Numbered from the stretch's first letter, positions 1 to 8,154 are shown. The stretch: DNA of 64,000 nucleotides from Planctomyces sp. SH-PL62 (GCA_945905295.1 CAMDPX010000001.1:1-64000), one strand, 5' to 3'. Translations and numbers: made by a program. Notes: a model not told the origin generated them from the letters alone.

Positions 1-82
1 GCATCTGCACCGCCTCTTGCTTGAACTCCTCCGTAAACCGACGACGAATTCGACGTGACTTCAACTTCTTCTTCACAGACAT
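1..82 (-). CDS. IS3-family transposase OrfA, N-terminal part (runs off the window edge)
   Basis: The minus strand encodes an ATG-initiated peptide of 27 residues with the motif RRRFTEEFKQEAVQM, the start of the helix-turn-helix OrfA protein of IS3-type elements, which binds the element ends. A strong GGAGG Shine-Dalgarno (minus strand, 94-90) lies 7 bases before the ATG and fixes the start. Only the first codons are visible. Identification rests on this short but typical motif; the subgroup cannot be told. The gene just upstream on the same strand is cut off where the element begins. Confidence 0.75.
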   Translation of the reverse strand, partial: MSVKKKLKSRRIRRRFTEEFKQEAVQM

Positions 83-150
83 CGGACAGCCTCCTTTTGG
101 CTGCCGAAAATAGTGACTCACACTGTCCGTGAAACACCGAGCACCTCAAT
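1..150 (-). mobile_element. Edge of an IS3-family insertion sequence
   Basis: Homology of the upstream serine-hydrolase gene stops at about position 151, and the sequence between there and the transposase start is a short non-coding leader, as expected of an IS3 left end. On the minus strand the leader starts close to TGAGGTGCTCGGTG, consistent with the TG end of many IS3 elements. The other end and the target duplication lie outside the window, so the exact boundary is an inference. Confidence 0.55.
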
Positions 151-411
151 CGACGCGATGCGGAAGAGCGCGTTCTTCGGCATCGGCTGTTTGGTCTCGA
201 TGATTTGCAGTCCCACCGCTTCGATCGAGGCCGTGCCATCCTTCGAGCCGACGGCCGTGACCGCCCCGGCGATGATTTTCTGATCGACGAACGACTGCAT
301 CCGCTCACGAATTTTGCCGAGCTTGGCGGCATCGAACTCGGCGGACGGCAGTGGAGTCACCAGTAACGCCGCGACGCAGGTCAGCAGAATTCGTTTCAGC
401 GCACATCGCAT
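118..411 (-). pseudogene. Serine hydrolase / class C beta-lactamase-like protein, truncated by the IS
   Basis: The 97-residue product starts with a signal peptide (hydrophobic residues about 8-24) and continues as the N-terminus of a beta-lactamase-family serine hydrolase: KIRERMQSFVDQKIIAGAV, then ALFRIAS. In intact relatives FRIAS is followed directly by the catalytic SxxK motif (S-M-T-K). Here the frame passes instead into unrelated residues (IEVLGVSRTV) and stops. The catalytic serine and more than 300 residues are therefore missing and the product cannot be active. The break coincides with the IS edge, so insertion is the simplest cause. The ATG at 411 is chosen because the signal peptide follows it directly; upstream codons come from a palindromic repeat. 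Confidence 0.75.
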
Positions 412-465
412 GAGTTGGTCCTTAGGAAATTCAGAAAACGGTATAACGGTGATCGGCTTCCGGCC

Positions 466-630
466 GTAGCCTGACTCTCCGAGTTGGGCGTTGTTCCGGT
501 GACATCCCGACTCGGAGAGGCTGTGAAAGAATTGGTAGCTGAACTCGCCAGAGTTCAGTTTTCTAGGCGAATTCTGAAGTCTGGCGACTTCAGCTACCAA
601 AAAGTTCACAGCCTCGGAGAGTCAGGCTAC
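466..630. repeat. REPIN-like nested palindrome (copy 1 of a two-copy family)
   Basis: Core: GTAG (535-538) is followed by the imperfect palindrome CTGAACTCgccaGAGTTCAG (539-558). A short spacer follows, then the inverted partner CTGAAGTCtggcGACTTCAG (574-593) and CTAC (594-597). Further inverted arms flank the core: a second GTAG-headed arm at 466-483 pairs with 613-630. A second copy in opposite orientation lies at 6520-6653. The design, two inverted REPs each with a tetranucleotide foot, matches REPINs. The element overlaps the last codons of acpS. Confidence 0.8.
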
Positions 631-1022
631 GAACTTCCCGGACAGCCTCGCAGGCCGATGGCGGTGGCGGTGGCATACTCGCGGCAATGAGACATCGTGA
701 CGAGGATTTCGTCGATCCCGAGTTGCTTGGCGAGCTGGGCGGTTGAGCCGTGCAGCACAATGCGCGGGCGGCCGGATTCCTCGGTAACGACTTCGATTTC
801 TTGGAAGTGCGTCCCTTGGATGAAGCCGGTCCCCAGCGCTTTCATCACCGCTTCTTTGGCGGCCCAGCGACCGGCGAATGGTTCGGCCGAGAATTTACGC
901 TGGCGGCAATAGCCGATCTCACCGGGTGTGAAGATGCGGTTCACGAACGAATCTCCATGCCGTTCGATCATTTTGCTAATCCGCTCGACTTCAACGATGT
1001 CCGTGCCCAGTCCCGCGATCAC
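627..1022 (-). CDS. acpS: Holo-[acyl-carrier-protein] synthase AcpS
   Basis: AcpS moves the 4'-phosphopantetheine group from coenzyme A to the active serine of acyl carrier protein, a Mg2+-dependent step needed for fatty acid synthesis in the cytosol. The 131-residue length is close to the family norm of about 120-130. The two hallmark motifs are present: GTDIVEVERI, with the metal-binding Asp8, and GRWAAKEAVMKALGTG, with the acidic Glu57. The protein starts with the typical MIxGxGTDIVE sequence, which supports the chosen start. The last residues (LRGCPGSS) run into the flanking palindromic element, so the C-terminus may have been extended or replaced by it. The ACP substrate is encoded about 7 kb away. 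Confidence 0.95.
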   Translation of the reverse strand: MIAGLGTDIVEVERISKMIERHGDSFVNRIFTPGEIGYCRQRKFSAEPFAGRWAAKEAVMKALGTGFIQGTHFQEIEVVTEESGRPRIVLHGSTAQLAKQLGIDEILVTMSHCREYATATAIGLRGCPGSS

Positions 1023-1051
1023 GACGCTTTTCCTCCGCCTTCACCTGGTTT

Positions 1052-1120
1052 GTGAGCGGCACGGCGCTAGCCGCCGGTCTGGGGACGCTCGAAACCGGCG
1101 GCTAGCCCCGTGCCGCTCAC
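1052..1120. repeat. REPIN-like palindrome, GTGAGCGGCACGG family
   Basis: Two inverted arms, each starting GTGAGCGGCACGG and containing the self-complementary core GCTAGC, are separated by about a dozen bases. It lies just upstream of acpS. The element at 33504-33569 has the same layout (GTGAGCCGCAAGGCGCTAGCCGC), so the two are members of one diverged family. Confidence 0.75.
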
Positions 1121-1168
1121 AAAAGTCACTGCCATTGGACGTCAGCTCCCGGTGCATTCGCCGCAAGA

Positions 1169-1196
1169 CCGGGGGGCTGACGCCGCCCCGCTCGCC
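1169..1196. repeat. Solo REP-like arm, identical to one arm of the element inside the TolC-like gene
   Basis: The 28 bases here are identical to positions 27982-28009, one arm of the palindrome embedded in the TolC-like gene. No inverted partner is seen nearby, so this is a single (solo) repeat. It sits in the leader of the WD40 gene, about 65 bases before its ATG. Confidence 0.7.
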
Positions 1197-1261
1197 TTAG
1201 TGCCCGCGAGAGGTATATCGTGTGTCGCGAACACCCGCCAACCTTCCCCCGGAGACCGATC

Positions 1262-2257
1262 ATGCCTGCCGATCCCATTCAAACGCATGTCGTGAAGTCG
1301 TTCGTCAACGAAGCCTCGCTGGTCTCGTGCCGGTTCGATCCGAGCGGCCGATTCGTGTTTGTCGGCTTGCAGCATACGAAGGTCGTGCGCTGGGACTTGG
1401 CGAGCGGCGCGAAGACCGATTTCGAAGGGGGCCACGAATCGTGGGTGCGCGCGATCGCGTTCGCGAACAAAGGCGAAACAGTGCTGACCGGCGGACATGA
1501 CGGCCGACTCGTCTGGTGGCCCGCCGCGGCCGAGAAGCCGGCACCGATTCGCACGGTCGAGGCTCACGCCGGTTGGATTCGAGCGATCGACATCAGCCCG
1601 GACGGACAATTCGTCGCGTCGTGCGGCAACGATCTCAAGGTCAAGTTGTGGAAGATCGACGACGGCAGCCTGGTCCGCGAGATGACCGGCCACGAGCGGC
1701 ACGTTTACAACGTCGCGTTTCATCCCGGTGGCAAAAATCTGATCTCCGGAGATCTGGTCGCGAACTTCATCGACTGGGAAGTCGAGACCGGCAAAGCATT
1801 GCGATCGTTCAAAGTCCCAACGATCCACAAGTACGACCCCGGGTTCATGGCCGATTACGGCGGGCCGTACTCGATGCAGTTCGCGAAAGACGGCAAACAG
1901 TTCGTGGCTGGCGGCATCACGAACGTCTCGAACGCCTTCGCTGGCATCGGTAATCCCGCCTTCTGCATGATCAACTGGGAAAGCGGAAAAGAGACCATCG
2001 CGCATCTCACGAAAGCCAACTTGCAGGGCAAAGCGTTTGGTGCCGTCCTACATCCTGAAAACTTCTTGATCGGCTCTGTCGGAGGCGGAGCGGGCGGGCA
2101 CCTCTTCTTTTGGAAGCCCGGCGAGAAGAATGAATTTCATACGCTCAATCTGGGCAACGCGGTGCGCGACCTCGCGATGCACCCGGACGGCATCCAATTG
2201 GCAACCGCGCATCACGACAAGCAACTGCGACTGCTGGCGATGAAACCGAAGGGGTGA
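1262..2257 (+). CDS. WD40-repeat beta-propeller protein
   Basis: The 331-residue protein is built of WD40 repeats: blades ending in VVRWDL, RLVWW, VKLWKI, NFIDWEV, MINWES and LFFWKP, with GHD/GHE turns (GGHESWVRAI, GHERHVYNV). Such propellers serve as protein-interaction platforms and are abundant in planctomycetes. There is no signal peptide or added enzymatic domain, so it is probably cytoplasmic. The ATG lies 7 bases after a GGAGA-type ribosome site; the frame stays open a little further upstream, but that stretch lies outside the WD40 pattern and next to a solo repeat. The partner is unknown. A palindromic element follows the stop closely. Confidence 0.85.
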   Translation: MPADPIQTHVVKSFVNEASLVSCRFDPSGRFVFVGLQHTKVVRWDLASGAKTDFEGGHESWVRAIAFANKGETVLTGGHDGRLVWWPAAAEKPAPIRTVEAHAGWIRAIDISPDGQFVASCGNDLKVKLWKIDDGSLVREMTGHERHVYNVAFHPGGKNLISGDLVANFIDWEVETGKALRSFKVPTIHKYDPGFMADYGGPYSMQFAKDGKQFVAGGITNVSNAFAGIGNPAFCMINWESGKETIAHLTKANLQGKAFGAVLHPENFLIGSVGGGAGGHLFFWKPGEKNEFHTLNLGNAVRDLAMHPDGIQLATAHHDKQLRLLAMKPKG

Positions 2258-2262
2258 GCGAA

Positions 2263-2364
2263 GGGGTCGGGAGTCTTTTTCAGGTCGGACAAATGGCCGA
2301 TGGATATCGAATCGCGAGACGTTGCGAAGAGCCTATTGCCGACCTGAAAAAGACTCCCGACCCC
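2263..2364. repeat. Inverted-repeat element with perfect 26-base arms
   Basis: Arm 2263-2288 (starting GGGGTCGGGAGTC) is the exact reverse complement of 2339-2364, with a 50-base spacer. It fills the space between the convergent WD40 and aldolase genes. A transcript would form a long hairpin that could stop or stabilise both messages. The GGGGTC head recalls the elements at 7864 and 43160. Confidence 0.8.
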
Positions 2365-2376
2365 GTTGTGTTGCCA

Positions 2377-3150
2377 TCACGCAAAGAACTTGCCGAAGTT
2401 CGCTTTGACCGCGTTCAGACCGGCCTGCACGATGCGCGAATCATTCGTCACCGACAACATCCGGCAGCCCTTCGAGTACAGCATCTCGCAATGCTCGGCG
2501 TTGGGCGTGACGGCTCCCCAAGGCTTGTTGTGCTTGCGGCAGGCGGCGGCGATTTTGTCGATCGCTTCCTGACATTTCGGGTGCATGAAGTCGCCGGTGA
2601 CGCCGAGTGCCTGACTCAAATCGGAAGGGCCGACGAACAGCAGATCGACGCCGTCGATCGCCGCGATTTCCTCCACGCAGTCCACGGCCGACAGCGTTTC
2701 AATCTGAATCGCGAGCCAGTTCTTTTCATTGGCTTCCACCACGAACTTGGCGAGCGGCGTCAGCGTGTAGCGTCCATCGAAGCCGCTGACGTTCAGACCG
2801 CGATTGCCGCGCGGAGCGAACTTCGTCCAACGGACAATTTGCTCGGCCTGCTCGGCGGAATAAACCATTGCAGCCATGACGCCGCCGGCTCCAGCCTCCA
2901 GGCATTTTGTGAAGATCGCGTAATCGGTCGGCGCGATGCGGACAAAGCAGTCGAGGTTCTGGCTGCGTGCCGCCGTGCAGGCGATCTCCAGATTCTCCAT
3001 CGAGAACCCGACGTGCTCGTGGTCGAGCCACAGTCCATCGAATCCGCCGTTGAAGCCGATCATGTTGATCACGTTGTGGTGCAGCACTCGTCCCATCGCG
3101 GCGTATCGAACCGTTTCACCGCGAGCCAGTTTTTCTTTCGTGCGTTGCAT
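2377..3150 (-). CDS. HpcH/HpaI aldolase / citrate lyase-type protein
   Basis: Members of this TIM-barrel family are divalent-metal aldolases that split 2-keto-3-deoxy acids (HpaI/GarL type) to pyruvate and an aldehyde. The 257-residue length fits. Visible family features are GLWLDHEH, with the catalytic-base region at 43-46; RIA with Arg71, the pyruvate-binding arginine; IQIET, with metal ligand Glu151; and FVGPSDLSQALG, with metal ligand Asp177. There is no signal peptide, so it is cytosolic. The substrate cannot be told from sequence; a role in sugar-acid breakdown is inferred. The Uma2-like gene lies just upstream on the same strand, 12 bases away, so the two may be co-transcribed. Confidence 0.9.
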   Translation of the reverse strand: MQRTKEKLARGETVRYAAMGRVLHHNVINMIGFNGGFDGLWLDHEHVGFSMENLEIACTAARSQNLDCFVRIAPTDYAIFTKCLEAGAGGVMAAMVYSAEQAEQIVRWTKFAPRGNRGLNVSGFDGRYTLTPLAKFVVEANEKNWLAIQIETLSAVDCVEEIAAIDGVDLLFVGPSDLSQALGVTGDFMHPKCQEAIDKIAAACRKHNKPWGAVTPNAEHCEMLYSKGCRMLSVTNDSRIVQAGLNAVKANFGKFFA

Positions 3151-3162
3151 GAGATGCCTTTC

Positions 3163-3732
3163 CTAGGTCGCATACCAATCGAAGAGTTTAGTGACAGACA
3201 GTTTGAGCTTCGGAAATTTCAACGGGCGGACTGTGTGGCCTCGGTCGAAGACTTCATGCGACTGATACTCGCCTTCTTGTGGATCGCGGAAGACCTCGAT
3301 GCACTCGTCTCGCAGGTTGACGACCCAGTAATCGGCGATGCCTGACGCGGCGTAGAGCTTGGCTTTCGTGCCACGATCGTAGTTGAGGGAACTATCGGAG
3401 ACTTCGACGACCAAAAAGAGATCCGCGCCTTCAGGCCGTGCTTTCAAGTAGGAGCGGCGGCGGACCCAGGCCACGTCCGGCAGCGGAACGCTGTCGAGTT
3501 CCGGTAATCCAACCGTGCTTTGCACGCGCACGCGAACCGAAGTTCGGTCCACTTGCTCGTGGCTCCATTCGGATAAGGCATCAACCGCTTCTTCGTGACG
3601 AGGACCGGGGGGACTCATTTGACGCATTTCTCCTCGAATGAGTTCAACACGGCGGTTGCGCAGTTGCTCAAAGAAACCCTTCTTCGTGAGCCGGTCGTAT
3701 TCGGCAATCGTGATTTGCAGTGCGGTGCTCAT
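3163..3732 (-). CDS. Uma2-family (DUF820) PD-(D/E)XK-type endonuclease-like protein
   Basis: The 189-residue protein shows the Uma2/DUF820 pattern: N-terminal ITIAEYDRL, then VELIRGEM, PGPRHEEAV, PLPDVAWVRR, and LFLVVEVSDSSLNYDRGTKAKLYAASGIADYWVVNL. The Asp in PDVAW, the Glu in VEVSDSS and the Lys in TKAKLYA are positioned like the PD-(D/E)XK nuclease residues. The family is massively duplicated in cyanobacteria and planctomycetes and its biological role is not settled. The start MSTALQIT is chosen over an upstream in-frame codon because family members begin just before the ITIAEYxxL motif. Confidence 0.85.
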   Translation of the reverse strand: MSTALQITIAEYDRLTKKGFFEQLRNRRVELIRGEMRQMSPPGPRHEEAVDALSEWSHEQVDRTSVRVRVQSTVGLPELDSVPLPDVAWVRRRSYLKARPEGADLFLVVEVSDSSLNYDRGTKAKLYAASGIADYWVVNLRDECIEVFRDPQEGEYQSHEVFDRGHTVRPLKFPKLKLSVTKLFDWYAT

Positions 3733-3773
3733 GGCGAACTCCAGGCAGGTCGAGGCGAAAGTCCTGCTTCGTT

Positions 3774-5015
3774 TTAACGCGACTTCACGTCGTAGCACGA
3801 CAGCATTTCCTGATCTCGCAGAAATAGCTTTCCGTTACAGACAACCGGATGCGTCCAGACCAGGCCCTTTGAATTGCGGCGTGTCGGTTTTTGCGCGGGA
3901 TTGAAACGACCGTGCTCTTTCCAACCCGCTGGCGATGCTTCCGCGAGGACGACCGTGCCGCTTTTTTCATCAACGCAGTAAAGCATCCCATCGGCGCAGG
4001 TGACGCAGCCTTTTCCCAAAGCGTCTTTTTCAGTCCAGACGACTTCACCGGTTTTGAATTCCATGCAGATCCAGCCGACTTTGTCCGAGTGCCCGTAAAG
4101 ATGATCGCCGAACAAGACGACTCCGCCGTGATGGTTCTTCATCTTCTGATTGAAATAGACATCTTCGACTTGGTTGTCCTCACCGAACACGTTCACCAGC
4201 TTGCAGCCGACGCCGTATCCGGACGTGATGAAGACATGTCCGTCGCGATAGATGGGTGTCGGGATCACCGCCGTCTTTCCGGGCCAATCGGATTTCCACA
4301 GCAGCTTGCCGTCACTCGCGGAGATCCCGGCGACTTTGCTTTGAAACAATTGGAGATACTGCCGCTGTCCATTCAATTCGACCGGCACCACGGACGAGTA
4401 GCCTGCTCGATCGGTCAACTTGGTCGATCGCCAGACGATTTCGCCGTCCGCCTTGTTGAACGCGACGACCGCACCGTCTTCGCCGCCGGGAGTGCAAATC
4501 ACTCGCTCGCCATCGACCAGGACCGATTCACAGAAGCCCCATCCTGGCTTCTTGCCTCCGAGTGATGTCATGGACTTCTGCCAACGCACTTTGCCGTCTT
4601 CAATCGCCGCGCAGATGACCGTCCCCTGTCCGCCCATCGCGCAGACCGCGTCGCCGGCGATCGTCGGAGTTCCGCGCGGGCCATCTCCTTTGCCGTCGTT
4701 CAACTGTGTTCCGACTTGCGCCGCCCACAGCTCCTTGCCGTCGTTCGCATCCAGGCAGATCAGGAACTCGGTGTTGTCGCGCGCCCCGATGGTGAGGAGC
4801 TTGCCGCCAGCGATCGCGAAGCTGGAATAGCCCAACCCGACATCGCTGTTGCTCCAAACTTGTTTCGGGCCGTCTTCCGGCCAGTCTTTCAGCAGGCCGG
4901 TCTCCTTCGACACATCGTCGCGATCCGGTCCGCGCCAATTCGGCCAATCGCCAGCCTGAAGAGCCGTCGTGATCAGACTCAGTCCGCACAAAGTAAGTCG
5001 CAGCGCGAGTCGCAT
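3774..5015 (-). CDS. Secreted PQQ-like beta-propeller repeat protein (1 of 3)
   Basis: The 413-residue product has a signal peptide (about 1-20, cleaved near LQA-GDW) followed by GDWPNWRGPDRDD, the start shared by planctomycete outer-membrane-assembly (BamB/PQQ)-like propellers. Blades carry the PQQ-repeat signature, for example ICLDANDGKELWAAQVG, VAFNKADGEIVWR and ISASDGKLLWK. No quinoprotein dehydrogenase active-site residues are evident, so a structural or binding role outside the cytoplasm is more likely than catalysis. An AGGAG ribosome site precedes the ATG. It is a tandem paralogue of the next gene upstream, and a third copy lies at 17471; the N-termini are the most similar part. Confidence 0.88.
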   Translation of the reverse strand: MRLALRLTLCGLSLITTALQAGDWPNWRGPDRDDVSKETGLLKDWPEDGPKQVWSNSDVGLGYSSFAIAGGKLLTIGARDNTEFLICLDANDGKELWAAQVGTQLNDGKGDGPRGTPTIAGDAVCAMGGQGTVICAAIEDGKVRWQKSMTSLGGKKPGWGFCESVLVDGERVICTPGGEDGAVVAFNKADGEIVWRSTKLTDRAGYSSVVPVELNGQRQYLQLFQSKVAGISASDGKLLWKSDWPGKTAVIPTPIYRDGHVFITSGYGVGCKLVNVFGEDNQVEDVYFNQKMKNHHGGVVLFGDHLYGHSDKVGWICMEFKTGEVVWTEKDALGKGCVTCADGMLYCVDEKSGTVVLAEASPAGWKEHGRFNPAQKPTRRNSKGLVWTHPVVCNGKLFLRDQEMLSCYDVKSR

Positions 5016-5030
5016 GATTTAACTCCTGAT

Positions 5031-5136
5031 CGTGGGGCAGGTTTTCAATCTGCCCGTCCAAGATGATAAGGGGCTCTAGCCAGTCAAAAGCCGTTCTTGA
5101 GTCGGACGCCGGGCAGGTTGAAAACCTGCCCCACGA
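5031..5136. repeat. REPIN-like palindrome, GTGGGGCAGG family
   Basis: Arms 5031-5057 and 5111-5136 are inverted copies of CGTGGGGCAGGTTTTCAA followed by CTGCCC. Each arm is itself palindromic (GGGCAGG..TTTTCAA..CTGCCC), headed by GTGG. It fills the gap between the two tandem propeller genes. The elements at 19681 and 41705 share the GTGG-palindrome-TTTTCAA style. Confidence 0.8.
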
Positions 5137-5138
5137 CG

Positions 5139-6404
5139 TTAGCCGCCAATGCAATACAGGTGCGTGTCGGTGCGGATCAGAATTTTGCCATCCGTGAAAA
5201 CCGGAGTCGCGACGGTCTGCGTGCCGTCCAGTTCATTCGCGGCGAGCACTTTGAATTCCGGGCCGGCAGAGAGCACGAAGGTCACTCCGTCCTCGCGAGT
5301 CGCATACAGCTTGCCGTCCACCACGATGGGGGACGAACTGAACCCGAGACGACCTTGCTCGGTTTGACCAGACCAGATTTCGCGACCCGTCTTGATGTCC
5401 AAGCAGGTCACGAGGCCCCGCATTTTGCCGGAGTCGGTCAGGACGTAGACCTTGCCATCCACCGCCGCTGGAGTCGCCACATCGGTCCCATTTCCCTTCT
5501 TGACCCAAGCCACATGCGACTTCGTCACGTCGCCGCGACCCCCCAACTTGATCGCCGTGATTTCCTGCCCGCGCTGGTACGGAGCGATCACGATGCCGTC
5601 AGACACCACGGCTGAAGCAATCGAACGCAGCCGCTTCTGCGAGGTCGGATCGGGATTCAATCCGCCGACACGCCAGACTTCTTGACCGTTGGCCGCGTCG
5701 TGAGCGGTCACATGATCGGCTCCCAGCACGACCAGGGTCTCATGCCCATTTTCATTCAACACCACGGGGGTCGAATAACTGTGAGCCGATTCCTCGGGCG
5801 CATCCACGTTGCGGTCTTGTTTCCAAGCGACATGGCCCGATGCCTTATCGAGCGCGACGAGATACGACGGCCCGGACTGCATCACCGCCACCACGCAATG
5901 CTGCTTGGTCAGCACGGGAGACGTTCCCAAGTCCCACCACAGCGTGTCCTCGCCATACTTGTCTTGCAGGTTCGTCTCCCACACGAGCTTGCCCGCGAAA
6001 TCGACGCACATCAGATCGCCACTCTTGAAGTAGGCGAAGACGTGCTGGCCATCGGTGACGCACGAGGGATTGCTGCCCGAAGCTTTTTTGTTTTTTCCGC
6101 CGCGATCTTTGCCAATCGGGACTCGCCACAGTTCCTTGCCGTTGCGATTGAACGCGAGCAATGCGTTCTTCCCGTCCGCGGCACTCGTCAGAAAGATGTG
6201 GTCGCCCCACACCACCGGAGTCGACGATCCTCGGCCGGGCAGCTCGACTTTCCACGCAACATTTTTGGTCGCGCTCCATTCGGTCGGATACCCCTTGCCG
6301 GACGCGACGCCGTTGTAATCCGGCCCGCGCCAGTTCGGCCAATTGCTGGCGAGCAGCGGCGAAGTGAGAGCGGCGATCAAACACAACGAGGCAACCAATC
6401 GCAT
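5139..6404 (-). CDS. Secreted PQQ-like beta-propeller repeat protein (2 of 3)
   Basis: This 421-residue paralogue has a signal peptide (1-20, cleaved near LLA-SNW) and the same opening SNWPNWRGPDYNG. PQQ-type blades are clear: LAFNRNGKELWRVP, MCVDFAGKLVWE, VALDKASGHVAW and THDAANGQEVWR, with LDIKTGREIWSG near the end. The last blade (KILIRTDTHLYCIGG) closes the propeller, and the start and end match full-length members. An AAGGAG site precedes the ATG by 8 bases. Location outside the cytoplasm is inferred from the signal peptide; no enzyme motif is seen. The flanking intergenic gaps on both sides are occupied by palindromic elements. Confidence 0.88.
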   Translation of the reverse strand: MRLVASLCLIAALTSPLLASNWPNWRGPDYNGVASGKGYPTEWSATKNVAWKVELPGRGSSTPVVWGDHIFLTSAADGKNALLAFNRNGKELWRVPIGKDRGGKNKKASGSNPSCVTDGQHVFAYFKSGDLMCVDFAGKLVWETNLQDKYGEDTLWWDLGTSPVLTKQHCVVAVMQSGPSYLVALDKASGHVAWKQDRNVDAPEESAHSYSTPVVLNENGHETLVVLGADHVTAHDAANGQEVWRVGGLNPDPTSQKRLRSIASAVVSDGIVIAPYQRGQEITAIKLGGRGDVTKSHVAWVKKGNGTDVATPAAVDGKVYVLTDSGKMRGLVTCLDIKTGREIWSGQTEQGRLGFSSSPIVVDGKLYATREDGVTFVLSAGPEFKVLAANELDGTQTVATPVFTDGKILIRTDTHLYCIGG

Positions 6405-6519
6405 GGCGGGACTCCTTCGGGGAGATGGTCGGTGGGCGTCTACGCAGAGGCGATCAGCATAAGCCCCGGCCCACGAAATTGTGAGCGAACTGCTGGGTTG
6501 ACTAGAGTCCTCGGTCTTT

Positions 6520-6653
6520 GTGGCCGGGCCACTCCGAGGCTGTGAACTTTTTGGTAGCTGAAGTCGCCAGACTTCAGAATTCGCCGAGAAAACTGAACTC
6601 TGGCGAGTTCAGCTACCAATTCTTTCACAGCCTCTCCGTGACTCGGCCACATG
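6520..6653. repeat. REPIN-like nested palindrome (copy 2, inverted relative to the 466-630 copy)
   Basis: GTAG (6554-6557) plus CTGAAGTCgccaGACTTCAG is followed, after a spacer, by CTGAACTCtggcGAGTTCAG plus CTAC (6613-6616). The flanks extend the pairing outward (GAGGCTGTGAA on the left, TTCACAGCCTC on the right), and a further outer pair (TGTGGCCG / CGGCCACA) frames the whole. The core matches the element at 466-630 read on the other strand. Confidence 0.8.
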
Positions 6654-6720
6654 GCGGCTTCGCCGTACTAGGATGTTGCCCCGCACCCTTCCGTCTTCCA
6701 GGTTCTCAGGAGACCTCGCC

Positions 6721-7851
6721 ATGCTGACTCGCCGTCTCGGTCGCTCCTCCTTTTACACGCTGTTGTCCTTTTTCTCGGTGACCGCGCTCGTGGCCGCTGC
6801 CGATCAACCGCAGTACGAGCATGGGGACATCTCGATTGCCAAGGCGGCAGCGGACGAGCCGCGGCTCGGCAAGCTGTCGGTGCCGCTTGCGGTCGATTAC
6901 CTCGAAAAGGGAACGGTCGCTTGGAACGGTCGGCGAAAGTGCATCACCTGCCACACCAACGGCACGTACATGATCGTTCGGCCGGCACTGACCGCGAAGC
7001 TCGGCAAGCCCAGCGACGCGACTCACACGTTTTTTCTGGAAACATTGAAGGCGTCTGTCGCCGAAGATCGCGCGAAGCTCAAACAATCGACGCGGCCGGC
7101 GCAAGTCATTTACCTCGCGGCCGGCTTGGCCGAGTGGGATGCTCACGTCACCAAGCAACTCTCTCCGGAAACCGAGCAAGCGCTGTCGCTGATGTTCGAG
7201 ATTCAACTCGACACCGGCACTTGGGGTTCGCTCGATTGCTGGCCGCCGTATGAATCAGACGCCTTTCACGAGGCGACCGTGGCCGCAATGGCCGCGGCGA
7301 CCGCTCCGGGTTGGTTGAAAAAAATCGCGGACGCAAAGGACGAGAAGTTGCTCGGCGCGGTCGAGAAACTGAAGTCGTACTTGCGAACCGAGCCGCCACC
7401 ACACAATTACGGTCGCACGTTGTTGCTGTGGTCCAACAGCCGAATGCCGGGCTTGGTGGACGATGCTCGCAAGCAAGAGTTGGTTGCGATGCTTCTGCAA
7501 CAGCAGCAAGAGGACGGAGGCTGGTCGATCCGCACGTCCGGGACTCCGGAAGCCTGGGGCAAAGGGAATCGCGCCAAGAAACTGAAAGAGGAGCCGGAAT
7601 TCGGCGCTCCGCCGAGCGACGGACACATGACCGGCTTAGCGATCGTCGTTCTGCGAGAGGCGGGTGTCTCCGCCAGTGACGCGCGCCTCCAGAAGGGAGT
7701 CGAGTGGCTGAAGTCGAATCAACGCGCGTCCGGGCGCTGGTGGACTCGGTCGCTGAATACCGACGCTTGGCATTTCATTACGTACAGCGGCACGGCGTTT
7801 CCGCTGCTGGCGTTGCAAATGTGCGACGCTTTGCCGGTGAATCCGCAATGA
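6721..7851 (+). CDS. Exported prenyltransferase/squalene-cyclase-fold protein with a CxxCH motif
   Basis: The 376-residue protein begins with a signal peptide (hydrophobic 10-27, AAA-DQP). Its alpha-helical repeats resemble the alpha/alpha-toroid of terpene cyclases and prenyltransferases, notably QQQQEDGGWSIRTSG and GVEWLKSNQRASGRWW, the QW-type repeats. The Asp-rich catalytic motif of squalene-hopene cyclase (DxDD) is not seen, so cyclase activity is doubtful. Unusually, residues 74-78 read CITCH, a c-type heme attachment site or metal-binding pair, just after the leader. I infer a periplasmic, possibly heme-bearing protein of unknown job. An AGGAG site 8 bases before the ATG supports this start over the earlier in-frame codon. 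Confidence 0.8.
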   Translation: MLTRRLGRSSFYTLLSFFSVTALVAAADQPQYEHGDISIAKAAADEPRLGKLSVPLAVDYLEKGTVAWNGRRKCITCHTNGTYMIVRPALTAKLGKPSDATHTFFLETLKASVAEDRAKLKQSTRPAQVIYLAAGLAEWDAHVTKQLSPETEQALSLMFEIQLDTGTWGSLDCWPPYESDAFHEATVAAMAAATAPGWLKKIADAKDEKLLGAVEKLKSYLRTEPPPHNYGRTLLLWSNSRMPGLVDDARKQELVAMLLQQQQEDGGWSIRTSGTPEAWGKGNRAKKLKEEPEFGAPPSDGHMTGLAIVVLREAGVSASDARLQKGVEWLKSNQRASGRWWTRSLNTDAWHFITYSGTAFPLLALQMCDALPVNPQ

Positions 7852-7863
7852 AAACATCAGGCC

Positions 7864-7961
7864 GGGGTCAGGCACCGCAGAATTCAGAATTGGCGGGATG
7901 AAGCGTCTGACTTCAACAGAGTCTTGATCCGCCAATTCTGAATTCTGCGGTGCCTGACCCC
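7864..7961. repeat. Inverted-repeat element with perfect 32-base arms
   Basis: Arm 7864-7895 (GGGGTCAGGCACCGCAG...) is the exact reverse complement of 7930-7961. The inner half of each arm contains GAATTC and a short local dyad. It sits a dozen bases after the stop of the cyclase-fold gene and about 200 bases before acpP. The same GGGGTCAGG head is found at 43160. The rest of the gap up to 8154 shows no gene. Confidence 0.8.
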
Positions 7962-8154
7962 TCGCTTGGCTGTTCTGTCGATTTCCTGGCCAGCTTCTCC
8001 GTTTACACGTTTTTCGGAAACGGTTATATGTGCCCGCGTTTTGAAGAAGCGGTCTGGGCGTTTTGTCAAAATCAGTGAACACACCTCTCGGCCAAGTGGC
8101 CGCGATGACGTGCGGACGAAATTTTAGAGTGGGTCAAAACAGCGATCAGCCTTC

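Noticed and set aside
2254-3345. Plus-strand open frame of 363 codons opposite the aldolase
   Set aside because: The minus strand holds a complete aldolase with catalytic residues; the plus frame even runs through the palindrome and into the Uma2 gene.
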